Below, in pieces: positions 33,644 through 41,826 of a DNA stretch of 64,000 bases. A model generated the notes under the pieces. The model had not been told where the DNA came from, made no database searches, and saw only the letters and a program-made list of their open reading frames with translations. Numbering within the stretch: position 1 is the first letter of the stretch; every line of letters begins with the position of its first letter. The translations under genes were made by a program, and so were the position numbers. The DNA is taken from contig JBFLYC010000005.1 of NCBI GenBank assembly GCA_040756735.1, positions 91,533 through 155,532 on the forward strand. Reading direction: 5' to 3'. Origin of the DNA: JBFLYC01 sp040756735 (GTDB lineage Bacteria > Bacillota > DSM-16504 > Desulfitibacterales > Desulfitibacteraceae).

Positions 33644-34762
33644 ATGATAGTAGGCGTGCCAAAAGAGATCAAGAACAACGAGAACCGTGTAGCAATTACA
33701 CCCGCAGGCGTAGAATCCATGACAAGAAGCGGGCATGTAGTGTTAATAGAAACGAAAGCAGGAGAAGGCAGCGGATTTAGTAATGAGATGTATATGTCAG
33801 CAGGAGCAAAGATAATGGACAGTGCTGCAGAAGTATTTGCCCGGGCTGATATGATTATGAAAGTTAAAGAACCTCAGCCCAAAGAGTTTGACTACTTTAA
33901 AGAAGGACAAATTCTTTTTACCTACCTGCATGCAGCAGCAGAAGCAGAAGTGACAAAGACCTTAAAAGAAAAGAAAGTAGTCGGTATATCCTACGACACA
34001 GTGCAGTTAGCCGATGGTTCGCTGCCACTGCTAGCGCCCATGAGTGAAATAGCAGGACGGATGGCAACCCAGATAGGAGCACAGTATTTAGAAAAGCCAA
34101 AAGGCGGAAAAGGAGTTCTCTTAGGGGGAGTGCCCGGAGTACCTCCAGCACATGTGGTGGTCATAGGCGGCGGAGTAGTAGGAACAAATGCAGCCAAGAT
34201 AGCAGTAGGCATGGGAGCAAGGGTTACCATTTTTGACATTAACCCTGTAAGACTCAGATACTTAGATGATATCTTCGGCAACAGGTTAGAAACAGTAATG
34301 TCAAGCAGCTATAGCATTAAAGAAGCAGTCAAGACAGCAGACCTTTTAATAGGAGCAGTATTAATACCAGGTTCAAAAGCGCCCCACCTGGTAACAGAAG
34401 ATATGGTAAAAGAGATGAGCCCAGGTTCAGTGATAGTAGATGTAGCCATAGACCAGGGGGGATGTATTGAGACCATCGACAGGATAACCACCCATAGCGA
34501 TCCCATATATGAGAAATACGGAGTAGTCCACTACAGTGTAGCTAATATGCCGGGAGCAGTGGCTCGGACATCAACCATAGCCCTGACCAATGTAACTTTG
34601 CCCTATGCCCTAAAGTTGGCCAACATGGGCTGGAAAGAAGCAGTAAAAGCTGATTGTTCCTTAGCTAAAGGAGTTAACATGGCAGACGGAAAAATCACCT
34701 ACAAAGCAGTAGCAGACGATTTAGGGTATGAATATACACCTTTAAGTGAAGTTCTGTTGTAG
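33644..34762 (+). CDS. ald: Alanine dehydrogenase
   Basis: The 372-residue NAD enzyme matches Ald throughout: MIVGVPKEIKNNENRVAITP at the start, TYLHAAAEAE with the catalytic His near 95, and the Rossmann motif VVIGGGVVGTNAAKIAVGMG. It oxidises L-alanine to pyruvate and ammonia. In taurine degradation it regenerates the pyruvate acceptor for Tpa, and the very next gene is tpa. ATG 33644 follows GAGGAGG. Codon use is notably T-poor and A-ending compared with surrounding genes. It ends in TAG with TAA two codons later. Confidence 0.96.
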   Translation: MIVGVPKEIKNNENRVAITPAGVESMTRSGHVVLIETKAGEGSGFSNEMYMSAGAKIMDSAAEVFARADMIMKVKEPQPKEFDYFKEGQILFTYLHAAAEAEVTKTLKEKKVVGISYDTVQLADGSLPLLAPMSEIAGRMATQIGAQYLEKPKGGKGVLLGGVPGVPPAHVVVIGGGVVGTNAAKIAVGMGARVTIFDINPVRLRYLDDIFGNRLETVMSSSYSIKEAVKTADLLIGAVLIPGSKAPHLVTEDMVKEMSPGSVIVDVAIDQGGCIETIDRITTHSDPIYEKYGVVHYSVANMPGAVARTSTIALTNVTLPYALKLANMGWKEAVKADCSLAKGVNMADGKITYKAVADDLGYEYTPLSEVLL

Positions 34763-34870
34763 TTTCTCTAAATTCAAAGGAACATTCCTTAATCTATAAG
34801 TAGGAAGTGACTTCTCACCTCCAGTTAAGGTATGTCCCCGTTCATCAAGAGAATTAAGGAGGCAAGAAAA

Positions 34871-36250
34871 ATGGTAAATCAACAAGCATGGGACCCTAAA
34901 GAGTTGTCCAAACAGGATCTAGAGCACCTTTGGCACCACATCACCCAGCACCAGGCATTTCAAACTGCAGAACCCATGATCATAGTAGAAGGAAACGGGC
35001 TTATGCTAAAAGACCATCAAGGTAACGAATACCTGGACGCCGTATCGGGAGGCGTATGGTGCGTAAACGTGGGATACGGCAGAGAAAGCATAGCTAAAGC
35101 AGTCTATGACCAATTAGTGACGATGCCATATTATGCCCTGGCCTTCGGCAACCCACCGGCCATTATGCTGGCAGAAAAGCTGACCCAGCTTTTGCCAAAG
35201 CTGCAGAAGGTGTTTTTCTCAAACAGCGGTTCCGAAGCAAACGAAAAAGCCTTTAAAATGACCAGGCAGTATATGCGCTTAAAATACCAAAATAAAGATA
35301 AGTACAAGATAATTTACCGGAATAGAGATTACCATGGAACCACCATGGCAGCCCTGAGCGCTACAGGACAAACTGAAAGAAGAGCAATGTATGAGCCCCT
35401 TGTACCCGGCTTTGTAGAATATCCACATGCCCTGTGTTACAGATGTGCCTTTGGCAAGACCTACCCAAACTGCGAGATAGAGTGTGCAAAGGCCCTGGAA
35501 GATACCATCAAACAAGAAGGCGAAGAAACAGTTGGAGCCGTGATACTCGAGCCCATCACTGCAGGAGGCGGCATTATTCTGCCGGTAGATGAATATTTTG
35601 GCATTATCCAGGATATTTGCCGTAAATACGATGTGCTTTTGATTATGGACGAAGTAGTAAATGCCTTTGGCAGGACAGGAAAATGGTTTGGGCACGAACA
35701 TTGGAACGTAGACCCTGATATGGTGACCATGGCCAAGGGGATGGCAAGTTCGTACATGGCCATATCAGCAACAGTTACCAAGCAAGAGATTTTTGAGCAG
35801 TTTCTTAACGACCCAAGTGATAAACTAGGCTACTTTAGAGATATCAGCACCTACGGAGGCTGTGCCGGAGGTCAGGCTGCAGCCCTAGAGAACATCAGGA
35901 TCATTGAAGAAGAGAACCTGTGTGAAAATGCAAGAATAATGGGAGATTATCTGCTCGAAAGCCTAAAAGAACTAGAAAGCTTCCCGACAGTAGGAGAAGT
36001 GCGCGGCAAAGGGCTTTTTGCAGGAGTAGAACTAGTAGAAGACAAGAAGACCAAAGCGCCAGCAAGCGAAGGCTATGTTGGACAAATAGTAGCAGGGGCC
36101 AAATCCCAAGGAGTGCTTATTGGCAGGATGAACAGAAGCATACCCAACCTGAATAACGTGTTGGGCTTATCTCCATCCTTAACGGTTTCTAAAGATGAGA
36201 TAGACAAGATAGTTGGAGCAATCAAATATGCGTTGGAGAAAAGCAAGTAG
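34871..36250 (+). CDS. tpa: Taurine:pyruvate aminotransferase
   Basis: The 459-residue class III aminotransferase resembles the known Bilophila Tpa closely: LWHHITQHQAFQTAEPMIIV, YLDAVSGGVWCVNVGYGRES, FSNSGSEANEKAFKM, YRNRDYHGTTMAALSATGQ, the four-cysteine patch CYRCAFGKTYPNCEIEC and the PLP lysine in VTMAKGMASSY. It transfers the amino group of taurine to pyruvate, giving sulfoacetaldehyde and alanine. ATG 34871 follows AAGGAGG; an ATG at 34832 without a site is less likely. It ends in TAG, and the frame beyond passes a second TAG before TAA about 80 codons on. Confidence 0.95.
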   Translation: MVNQQAWDPKELSKQDLEHLWHHITQHQAFQTAEPMIIVEGNGLMLKDHQGNEYLDAVSGGVWCVNVGYGRESIAKAVYDQLVTMPYYALAFGNPPAIMLAEKLTQLLPKLQKVFFSNSGSEANEKAFKMTRQYMRLKYQNKDKYKIIYRNRDYHGTTMAALSATGQTERRAMYEPLVPGFVEYPHALCYRCAFGKTYPNCEIECAKALEDTIKQEGEETVGAVILEPITAGGGIILPVDEYFGIIQDICRKYDVLLIMDEVVNAFGRTGKWFGHEHWNVDPDMVTMAKGMASSYMAISATVTKQEIFEQFLNDPSDKLGYFRDISTYGGCAGGQAAALENIRIIEEENLCENARIMGDYLLESLKELESFPTVGEVRGKGLFAGVELVEDKKTKAPASEGYVGQIVAGAKSQGVLIGRMNRSIPNLNNVLGLSPSLTVSKDEIDKIVGAIKYALEKSK

Positions 36251-36269
36251 GAGAAGTTGCATGGTAAAG

Positions 36270-36440
36270 TTTTTCACCAATACAGGAGTCAGTAGGCAGT
36301 GGCAAAAAAGCCTTATCCTGAATTCTGTCTCCTGAATTCTAAATTCCCAAGAGTTACAAGGCAAGTATCAGGAGTCAGCATTCCAGTAGACATGATTAAA
36401 ATAGTCTTATTTAGAAATTTTCCTTTCTGTCTCCTGAGTT
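36270..36440 (+). repeat. Short dispersed direct repeats between tpa and xsc
   Basis: The tpa-xsc spacer repeats the word CCTGAATTCT twice about 15 bases apart and TCTGTCTCCTGA twice (near 36325 and 36428), with CAGGAGTCAG twice near 36283 and 36369. Such words resemble the edges of small dispersed repeats seen elsewhere in the window (for example AGAAGTCAGAAT near 22660). No gene or fold is recognised. Confidence 0.45.
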
Positions 36441-36468
36441 AATCTAATCTTTACAAGGAGGAATATAC

Positions 36469-38199
36469 ATGCCAAAAGTAAAAATGACACCCAGCGAAGC
36501 CATTACCGAGCAGTTAATAGCAGAAGGAGTAGAGTACGCAGTAGGAATAGTCGGGTCAGCCTTTATGGATATGCTGGACCTCTGGCCCACAGCAGGCATT
36601 AAATTCATTCCCGTAAGAGACGAGCACACAGCAGGCCATATGATGGACGCTTACGGCCGCGTAACCGGCAAAATCGGCGTCTGCATCGGCCAAAACGGTC
36701 CCGGCATGACCAACATGGTAACAAGCGTGGCCACAGCCTACCATGCCCATACACCCATGCTCGTGATTGGGCCCTCAGCAGGCACCCCAACAGTAGGCTG
36801 GGATGGGTTCCAAGAAGTAGACCAGGTACCCATCTTCAAACCCATAACCAAAGCATGCCTGAGAGTGACCCACCCAAGCAGGGCAGCAGACGTGATAAGA
36901 ACAGCCTTCAGGATAGCTTATGCAGATCGCGGGCCGGTATACGTAGACATTCCAAGAGACTACTTTTACGGTACACTAGAAGACGAGATACTGCCCCCAG
37001 AAAAATACCGGGCCACCACAAGAACCATACCCGATCCAGAAGTATTAAAGAAAGCAGCAGCAGTGCTAAAAGAAGCCAAGAACCCAGTAATCATTTCAGG
37101 AAGAGGAGCAGTAGACGCAGATGCCCTGGACGTGGTAGCAGAGATAGCCAAATACATGACAGCGCCGGTAGCAGTATCCTATCTCCATAATGACGCTTTC
37201 CCAAGCGATAATCCCTACTGGGTAGGCCCCATAGGCTACATGGGATCAAAAGCAGCCATGTATTCCATTAAAGAAGCAGACGTGATTCTAGCAATCGGCA
37301 CAAGACTATCAGTATTTGGGACACTGCCCCAGTATGACATAACCTACTTTACAGGCGAACAAAAGATAATACAGATAGACATCAATCCCAAGCAGATAGG
37401 CCGCCGTCACCCAGTAGAAGTAGGCATCGTAGGCGACGCCAAGATAGCAGCCCAAGAATTGCTAACCATACTAAAGAGCATGGGCGAATACGAATATGAC
37501 GCAGACCGCATGGCCAAGATCCAGGCCAAGAAAAAAGCCTGGGAAGAAGAGATCAAGACACTAGCCATGGTAGAAGGCAATCCCATGAATCCCCGCAGGG
37601 TGCTGTATGAGTTAGCCAACTATTTACCAGCAGACTGTATAGTAACAACAGACATAGGCAACGTATCATCAACAGCAAACAGTTATCTAAAATTCACCAA
37701 AGCCCGCAAGCACATAGCCTGCCTGACCCACGGCAATACAGGATTTGCCTACCAGGCAGCATTAGGAGCAAAGCTGGGCTCACCAGAAAGTCCGGCCCTG
37801 GCCATAGTAGGAGACGGAGCATGGGGAATGAGTTTCTACGAAGTGATGACAGCAGTAGAACAAGAACTGCCGGTAATCGGCTGTGTGTTTAACAACGGAG
37901 CCTGGGCAGCAGAGAAGAAGAACCAGGTAGACTTTTACAACAACCGCTTCTATGCAGTAGACATCAAGCAGCCCAGCTGGGCAGAGTTGGCAAGGGTAAT
38001 GGGAGCTCAGGGCATCAGGGTAGATAACCCGGCAGACATTAAAGATGCCTTAGATGCAGCTTTTAACTCCCAAATACCGACAGTCCTGGAGTTTATGGTT
38101 GACGGCACACAGCTTGCTCCTCCTTTTAGAAGGGATGCTTTGGCACTGCCTACTCGTTACCTGGAGAAGTATGCTCATCTGGATGTTAGGAACTGGTAA
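36469..38199 (+). CDS. xsc: Sulfoacetaldehyde acetyltransferase
   Basis: The 576-residue thiamine-diphosphate enzyme has the Xsc N-terminus (EYAVGIVGSAFMDMLDLWPT, RDEHTAGHMMDAYGR with the cofactor-activating Glu), and the ThDP-Mg motif GDGAWGMSFYE...NNGAW. Xsc converts sulfoacetaldehyde and phosphate to acetyl phosphate and sulfite, the C-S bond-breaking step. Acetolactate synthase was considered, but GSAFMDMLDLWP and the C-terminal TQLAPPFRRDAL are Xsc-like and the neighbour is tpa. ATG 36469 follows AAGGAGG. T-poor codon use continues from ald. The 220-base spacer before it holds CTCCTGA/GAATTC repeats. Confidence 0.95.
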   Translation: MPKVKMTPSEAITEQLIAEGVEYAVGIVGSAFMDMLDLWPTAGIKFIPVRDEHTAGHMMDAYGRVTGKIGVCIGQNGPGMTNMVTSVATAYHAHTPMLVIGPSAGTPTVGWDGFQEVDQVPIFKPITKACLRVTHPSRAADVIRTAFRIAYADRGPVYVDIPRDYFYGTLEDEILPPEKYRATTRTIPDPEVLKKAAAVLKEAKNPVIISGRGAVDADALDVVAEIAKYMTAPVAVSYLHNDAFPSDNPYWVGPIGYMGSKAAMYSIKEADVILAIGTRLSVFGTLPQYDITYFTGEQKIIQIDINPKQIGRRHPVEVGIVGDAKIAAQELLTILKSMGEYEYDADRMAKIQAKKKAWEEEIKTLAMVEGNPMNPRRVLYELANYLPADCIVTTDIGNVSSTANSYLKFTKARKHIACLTHGNTGFAYQAALGAKLGSPESPALAIVGDGAWGMSFYEVMTAVEQELPVIGCVFNNGAWAAEKKNQVDFYNNRFYAVDIKQPSWAELARVMGAQGIRVDNPADIKDALDAAFNSQIPTVLEFMVDGTQLAPPFRRDALALPTRYLEKYAHLDVRNW

Positions 38200-38296
38200 A
38201 AGTTATCTGAAATATAATAAAGATATTGTAAAATCTAAAGGAACATTGCGAAACAAATAGAAACTAAAATAGCATTCCTAAATCCATTTAAAACTT

Positions 38297-38360
38297 CGCC
38301 ATTATCTCCCGTGCAGGAGATAATGGCGGTGCAACCTGTTATTATCACAGGTTCGTGGGT
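38297..38360 (+). terminator. Two hairpins between xsc and the TRAP genes
   Basis: CGCCATTATCTCC (38297-38309) pairs perfectly with GGAGATAATGGCG (38316-38328). A second small stem ACCTGT/ACAGGT follows. There is no T tract, so these may stabilise the upstream mRNA end or act as a processing site rather than stop transcription fully. Confidence 0.5.
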
Positions 38361-38467
38361 CAATTGGAGTGGAACTTAAAATTAATTGAAAAATTTTTGC
38401 AGCCAGTGTGCGTATTCCCCTTTACCATCCGCCTTGGCATCATAAGAATTAGAGAGGAGAGAAAAAA

Positions 38468-39778
38468 TTGAGTGTTGAGCTTATCACCTTATTAATGTTT
38501 GTCTGTCTCTTTGTTTCCTTATTTTTGGGGTTACCTGTTGCCCTAGGTTTGGGTGGTACTGCCGTTCTCTTTGCCATGCTGTTGTCTCCCCATACTTTGT
38601 TAGCCGCTCCTAGCGCCTTTTTCTACACTCCGTGGCAGCATATACTAGTAACAGTCCCCCTGTTTCTCTTTATGGGAAATCTCATACGCTATTCGGGTAT
38701 TGCTGAGGCAGCTTATGACGCTGCTTATAAACTGATCGGTCACCTCCCGGGCGGCCTGGCAATGGGAACAGTTAAGGTCTGCACTCTCTTTGCTGCTATT
38801 ACCGGAATAACGCCTCCAGCCACCATAACTATGGGGCAGATAGCCTATCCCTCCATGATGAAGTATAAATATCACCGGGGGATAGCCATAGGCGCCATTG
38901 GGGCAGGGGGAGCGTTAGGGGCTCTTATTCCCCCCAGTGTCCCTTTCATTTTCTATGGCCTCTTGGCCAAGGAATCAATAGGAGCTCTGTTTTTGGGTGG
39001 GGTGCTGCCCGGACTGCTGTTGGCCACCTTATATATTACCTATATCGGCATAAGGTGCAAGCTGCAACCACACATGGGTCCCCCGATACCTCCCGACGAA
39101 AGGTTCACTGTAAGGGAAAAGATTAGTTCTCTCATCAGTATTTGGCCGTTTATCGTCCTTGTTTTTCTAGTTCTCGGCGTTATTTGGCTGGGAGTGGCTA
39201 CGCCGCCAGAGGCTGCTGCATTCGGAGCCGGCGGAGCTCTTCTCATTAATATCATATACCGCAAACTCACCTGGCCAATACTCAAAGAGTCCCTGGCAGT
39301 TACGGTAAAACTTTCTGGAATGGGATTGTGGATTCTGATTGGCGCCAACCTATTTGTCAACGTCTTCAGTGCTTTAGGCTGCCAATCGGTCGTAACATCA
39401 GTTGTGTTGGGGATGCCTGGTGGTGAGTGGGGTGTCCTGCTGATGATGATGTTCGTTATCATGATACTCGGGATGGTTATGGATGACTGGGCGATAATAA
39501 TGCTGGTTACCCCTTTGTATATACCGATAATCACTGAGTTAGGCATTAGTAAGCTATGGTTTGGCGTCCTATTTATAGTAAATATACAGATTGCTTATTT
39601 AACACCACCATTTGGTTTTGTTCTGTTTTGGATAAAGAGCATTATGCCTAAAGATGTAAACATGGGAGATATCTACCGCTCAGTGTTTCCCTTTATCATC
39701 CTCCAGCTAATCGGCTTGGGACTAGTTTTAGCTTTCCCTCAACTAGCTTTATGGCTTCCCAGTACCATGATGAAGTGA
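38468..39778 (+). CDS. TRAP transporter large permease (DctM type)
   Basis: The 436-residue protein has about twelve membrane helices and DctM motifs: LGLPVALGLGGTAVLF, GGLAMGTVKVCTLFAAITGI, GAGGALGALIPPSVPFIFYG and VMDDWAIIMLVTPLYIPI. TRAP systems use a sodium or proton gradient with a periplasmic or lipid-anchored binding protein. Next to ald-tpa-xsc, its cargo is probably taurine or a related sulfonate (inference). The TTG at 38468 follows GAGAGGAGAG. The order here is M-P-Q. Confidence 0.92.
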   Translation: MSVELITLLMFVCLFVSLFLGLPVALGLGGTAVLFAMLLSPHTLLAAPSAFFYTPWQHILVTVPLFLFMGNLIRYSGIAEAAYDAAYKLIGHLPGGLAMGTVKVCTLFAAITGITPPATITMGQIAYPSMMKYKYHRGIAIGAIGAGGALGALIPPSVPFIFYGLLAKESIGALFLGGVLPGLLLATLYITYIGIRCKLQPHMGPPIPPDERFTVREKISSLISIWPFIVLVFLVLGVIWLGVATPPEAAAFGAGGALLINIIYRKLTWPILKESLAVTVKLSGMGLWILIGANLFVNVFSALGCQSVVTSVVLGMPGGEWGVLLMMMFVIMILGMVMDDWAIIMLVTPLYIPIITELGISKLWFGVLFIVNIQIAYLTPPFGFVLFWIKSIMPKDVNMGDIYRSVFPFIILQLIGLGLVLAFPQLALWLPSTMMK

Positions 39779-39930
39779 GAAACCAGTGTGGGTCTATAAA
39801 TTTAGTTAAATGTTTATGATGCTGTGCTGTGATGTGAAGTTGTTCAAGGGGGTGGTAGGTGAAAATATATTAGTTTTGGTTAATGTACCTTATCCAAACT
39901 GAAAAATAAAAAATGAGAGGGGTATGTTTA

Positions 39931-41025
39931 ATGAAGAAGTATTTAATTTTAGCGCTTGTGGTGCTGTTAATTGCTAGTATTTTTGTTATGGTGGGTTGCG
40001 GGCAGAAACCTCAACCTGCAGAAGCTCCGAAAAGCGACCCAGCGCCAGTAAGCGATTATGGTCCTCCAGCAGAGGTGACCAAGTGGGTAATGCAGCCGGT
40101 CTTTGATTCATCAGATGCTGGTTGGAGCCGTGGTGTCGTACCGTGGATTAAGGCTGTAGAAGAAGCTACTCAAGGCACAGTAAAAATCGACCTGCTTCCG
40201 GTTGGATCAATAACTAGCGGAGGGGAAGCATTTGGCGCTACCATTGCCGGGATGATAGATGTATATGCCGGGTGGGCGACTTACTATGGTGGAGACATGC
40301 CCGAGGGAATGTTAGCTTACGGATTAGCAATGGGTGCTGATAATCAGTTTGAGGCCTGGGCAGCTATGTGGGGTGATCCTAAATATCGAATAGGTGATAT
40401 TGTTCAGGCAGCTGCTAACGATCTTGGTCTTCAGTGGGTTGGCTGGACTAATCAAGGACCAAATGCTGCTTTCACCAAGTTCCCAGTAAGAAAATTAGAG
40501 GACTTTGCCGGACGTAAGATGAGAGCCGGTGCTCCCCAAGCCATATTTCTTAGTGCCATGGGCGGTGCCCCTGTGTCCATGCCTGGTGGGGAAATATATA
40601 TGTCAATTAGATTAGGTACTATTGAAGGCACCTTCTGGGATACTGGAGGTATTGCTGATATGAAGTTCCATGAGGTTACCGACTATGCTATTATGCCGGG
40701 ATGGTGTCCTGCCCAGCATCAGGAGATATATGTCAACTTGAATAAGTGGAATGCTTTAAATGATTGGCAGAGGGATCGCATCAATGAAGTCTTCATGTCC
40801 ACCTACTTTGAGACGAGCAGGCTCCATCTTGAAAATGTAGAGGAGGCCTTAAGGATATTTGTTGAGGCTGGTGGTGAGGTTATAACTTTATCTGATGCAG
40901 AAATAGAAAGGATGCGTAAAAAGTCAATCGAAGAAGTATGGCCTAAGGTTGCCGAAAGATCGGCGCGCACTGCCCAAGGTGTTGATCTGTGGAAGCAATT
41001 CCTTAAGGATATAGGTAAGTATTAA
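39931..41025 (+). CDS. TRAP transporter substrate-binding lipoprotein (DctP type)
   Basis: The 364-residue protein starts with a lipoprotein signal ending in VMVGC (Cys23), then a linker rich in Pro and Ala, and a TRAP solute receptor of the DctP/TAXI-like size with GVVPWIKAVEEATQGTVKI, RKLEDFAGRKMRAGAPQAI and the GTIEGTFWDTGG binding-site region. It would capture the substrate outside the membrane and pass it to the M/Q permease. ATG 39931 follows GAGAGGGG; the ATG 18 bases upstream is unlikely because it would disturb the signal peptide. Confidence 0.9.
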   Translation: MKKYLILALVVLLIASIFVMVGCGQKPQPAEAPKSDPAPVSDYGPPAEVTKWVMQPVFDSSDAGWSRGVVPWIKAVEEATQGTVKIDLLPVGSITSGGEAFGATIAGMIDVYAGWATYYGGDMPEGMLAYGLAMGADNQFEAWAAMWGDPKYRIGDIVQAAANDLGLQWVGWTNQGPNAAFTKFPVRKLEDFAGRKMRAGAPQAIFLSAMGGAPVSMPGGEIYMSIRLGTIEGTFWDTGGIADMKFHEVTDYAIMPGWCPAQHQEIYVNLNKWNALNDWQRDRINEVFMSTYFETSRLHLENVEEALRIFVEAGGEVITLSDAEIERMRKKSIEEVWPKVAERSARTAQGVDLWKQFLKDIGKY

Positions 41026-41063
41026 AATAAAGAGCAGAAGAAAAAGGGGGCGTATTAGGCAAG

Positions 41064-41573
41064 ATGAAGGTCTGGAGCAAGATAGAGCAGATAATTGATT
41101 TAATTAGTGAAGGTTTGGGAAGATTTGGTTGGTTGCTTGTTCTTTATTGTATGGGATTTGGACTATATGACGTAATACTGAGATACGTTTTCAACCAACC
41201 CTCCTTATGGATTAGTGTGACGCTTCAGTATGCCATGGTTTTATTGGCTTGTGTGGCCGGGGCATACGCCCTCAATAATGACGCTTTTGTCAAGTTAGAC
41301 CTTTTTTATGCTCGCTTTTCTCCACGAACTAAAGCAGTTTGTGATATAGTTACCTTTGGACTAGGTTTCCTATACTTGTATGTATTGATAACAAAGGGGA
41401 TACAGGCAGCTCAATTATCTTTTGCCATGAAGCAGGTGACACCAACTGTTATTCCAATACCGCTCTATCATTTAAAGGCGTTTATACCTTTTGCGGCTTT
41501 TTGTGTACTGCTGGTAGCTATTAAAAAGCTTATTAATGACGTACTGACGGTAATTGGATATGAGAAGCGATAG
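41064..41573 (+). CDS. TRAP transporter small permease (DctQ type)
   Basis: The 169-residue protein has four membrane helices, with the DctQ pattern GWLLVLYCMGFGLYDVILRY and FNQPSLWISVTLQYAMVLLA. It completes the tripartite TRAP transporter with the M and P genes just upstream. The ribosome site is weak (GGGGG is 13 bases away). The gene ends in TAG; the next stop in frame is 13 codons later. Confidence 0.88.
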   Translation: MKVWSKIEQIIDLISEGLGRFGWLLVLYCMGFGLYDVILRYVFNQPSLWISVTLQYAMVLLACVAGAYALNNDAFVKLDLFYARFSPRTKAVCDIVTFGLGFLYLYVLITKGIQAAQLSFAMKQVTPTVIPIPLYHLKAFIPFAAFCVLLVAIKKLINDVLTVIGYEKR

Positions 41574-41622
41574 CACACCTGTTTAAAAAAAGCTGTCGTG
41601 TCCCGAAGCGAGTAACAAGGGG

Positions 41623-41652
41623 GAGCGTCCTTGAGTAAATCAAGGACGCTCA
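41623..41652 (+). terminator. Hairpin after the TRAP genes
   Basis: GAGCGTCCTTGA (41623-41634) pairs perfectly with TCAAGGACGCTC (41640-41651); a short AT-rich tail follows. Confidence 0.6.
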
Positions 41653-41744
41653 TATTAATATAGGGTATACTTCATTAAGGGCATGACAAAAAAGCTCTGG
41701 CTGAAACCCAAACAGTTGTGAAATGCGGTCAATAGACTTATGAT

Positions 41745-41786
41745 AAGCTTCACAACCCCTCTTAGCTCAGAGGGGTTGTGAAGCTT
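41745..41786 (+). repeat. Perfect 17-bp inverted repeat before the MFS gene
   Basis: AAGCTTCACAACCCCTC (41745-41761) and its exact complement (41770-41786) are separated by 8 bases. No T run follows. It lies 40 bases ahead of the MFS start and could be an operator, a terminator remnant or a stem in the leader. Confidence 0.6.
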
Positions 41787-41826
41787 TGCAGTGTTATTAA
41801 TTAAGGGGCTGTGGTGGTAGGACAAA

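Noticed and set aside
36250..36468. Read-through extension of Tpa through two TAG codons
   Set aside because: The extension would be made of dispersed-repeat sequence with no conserved protein features.
33918..37619. Long minus-strand frames inside ald, tpa and xsc
   Set aside because: They are by-products of the T-poor sense codons. The sense strand encodes clearly conserved enzymes.
36469..38199. Acetolactate synthase
   Set aside because: Shares the thiamine fold, but the N- and C-terminal signatures and the neighbouring tpa and ald point to Xsc.
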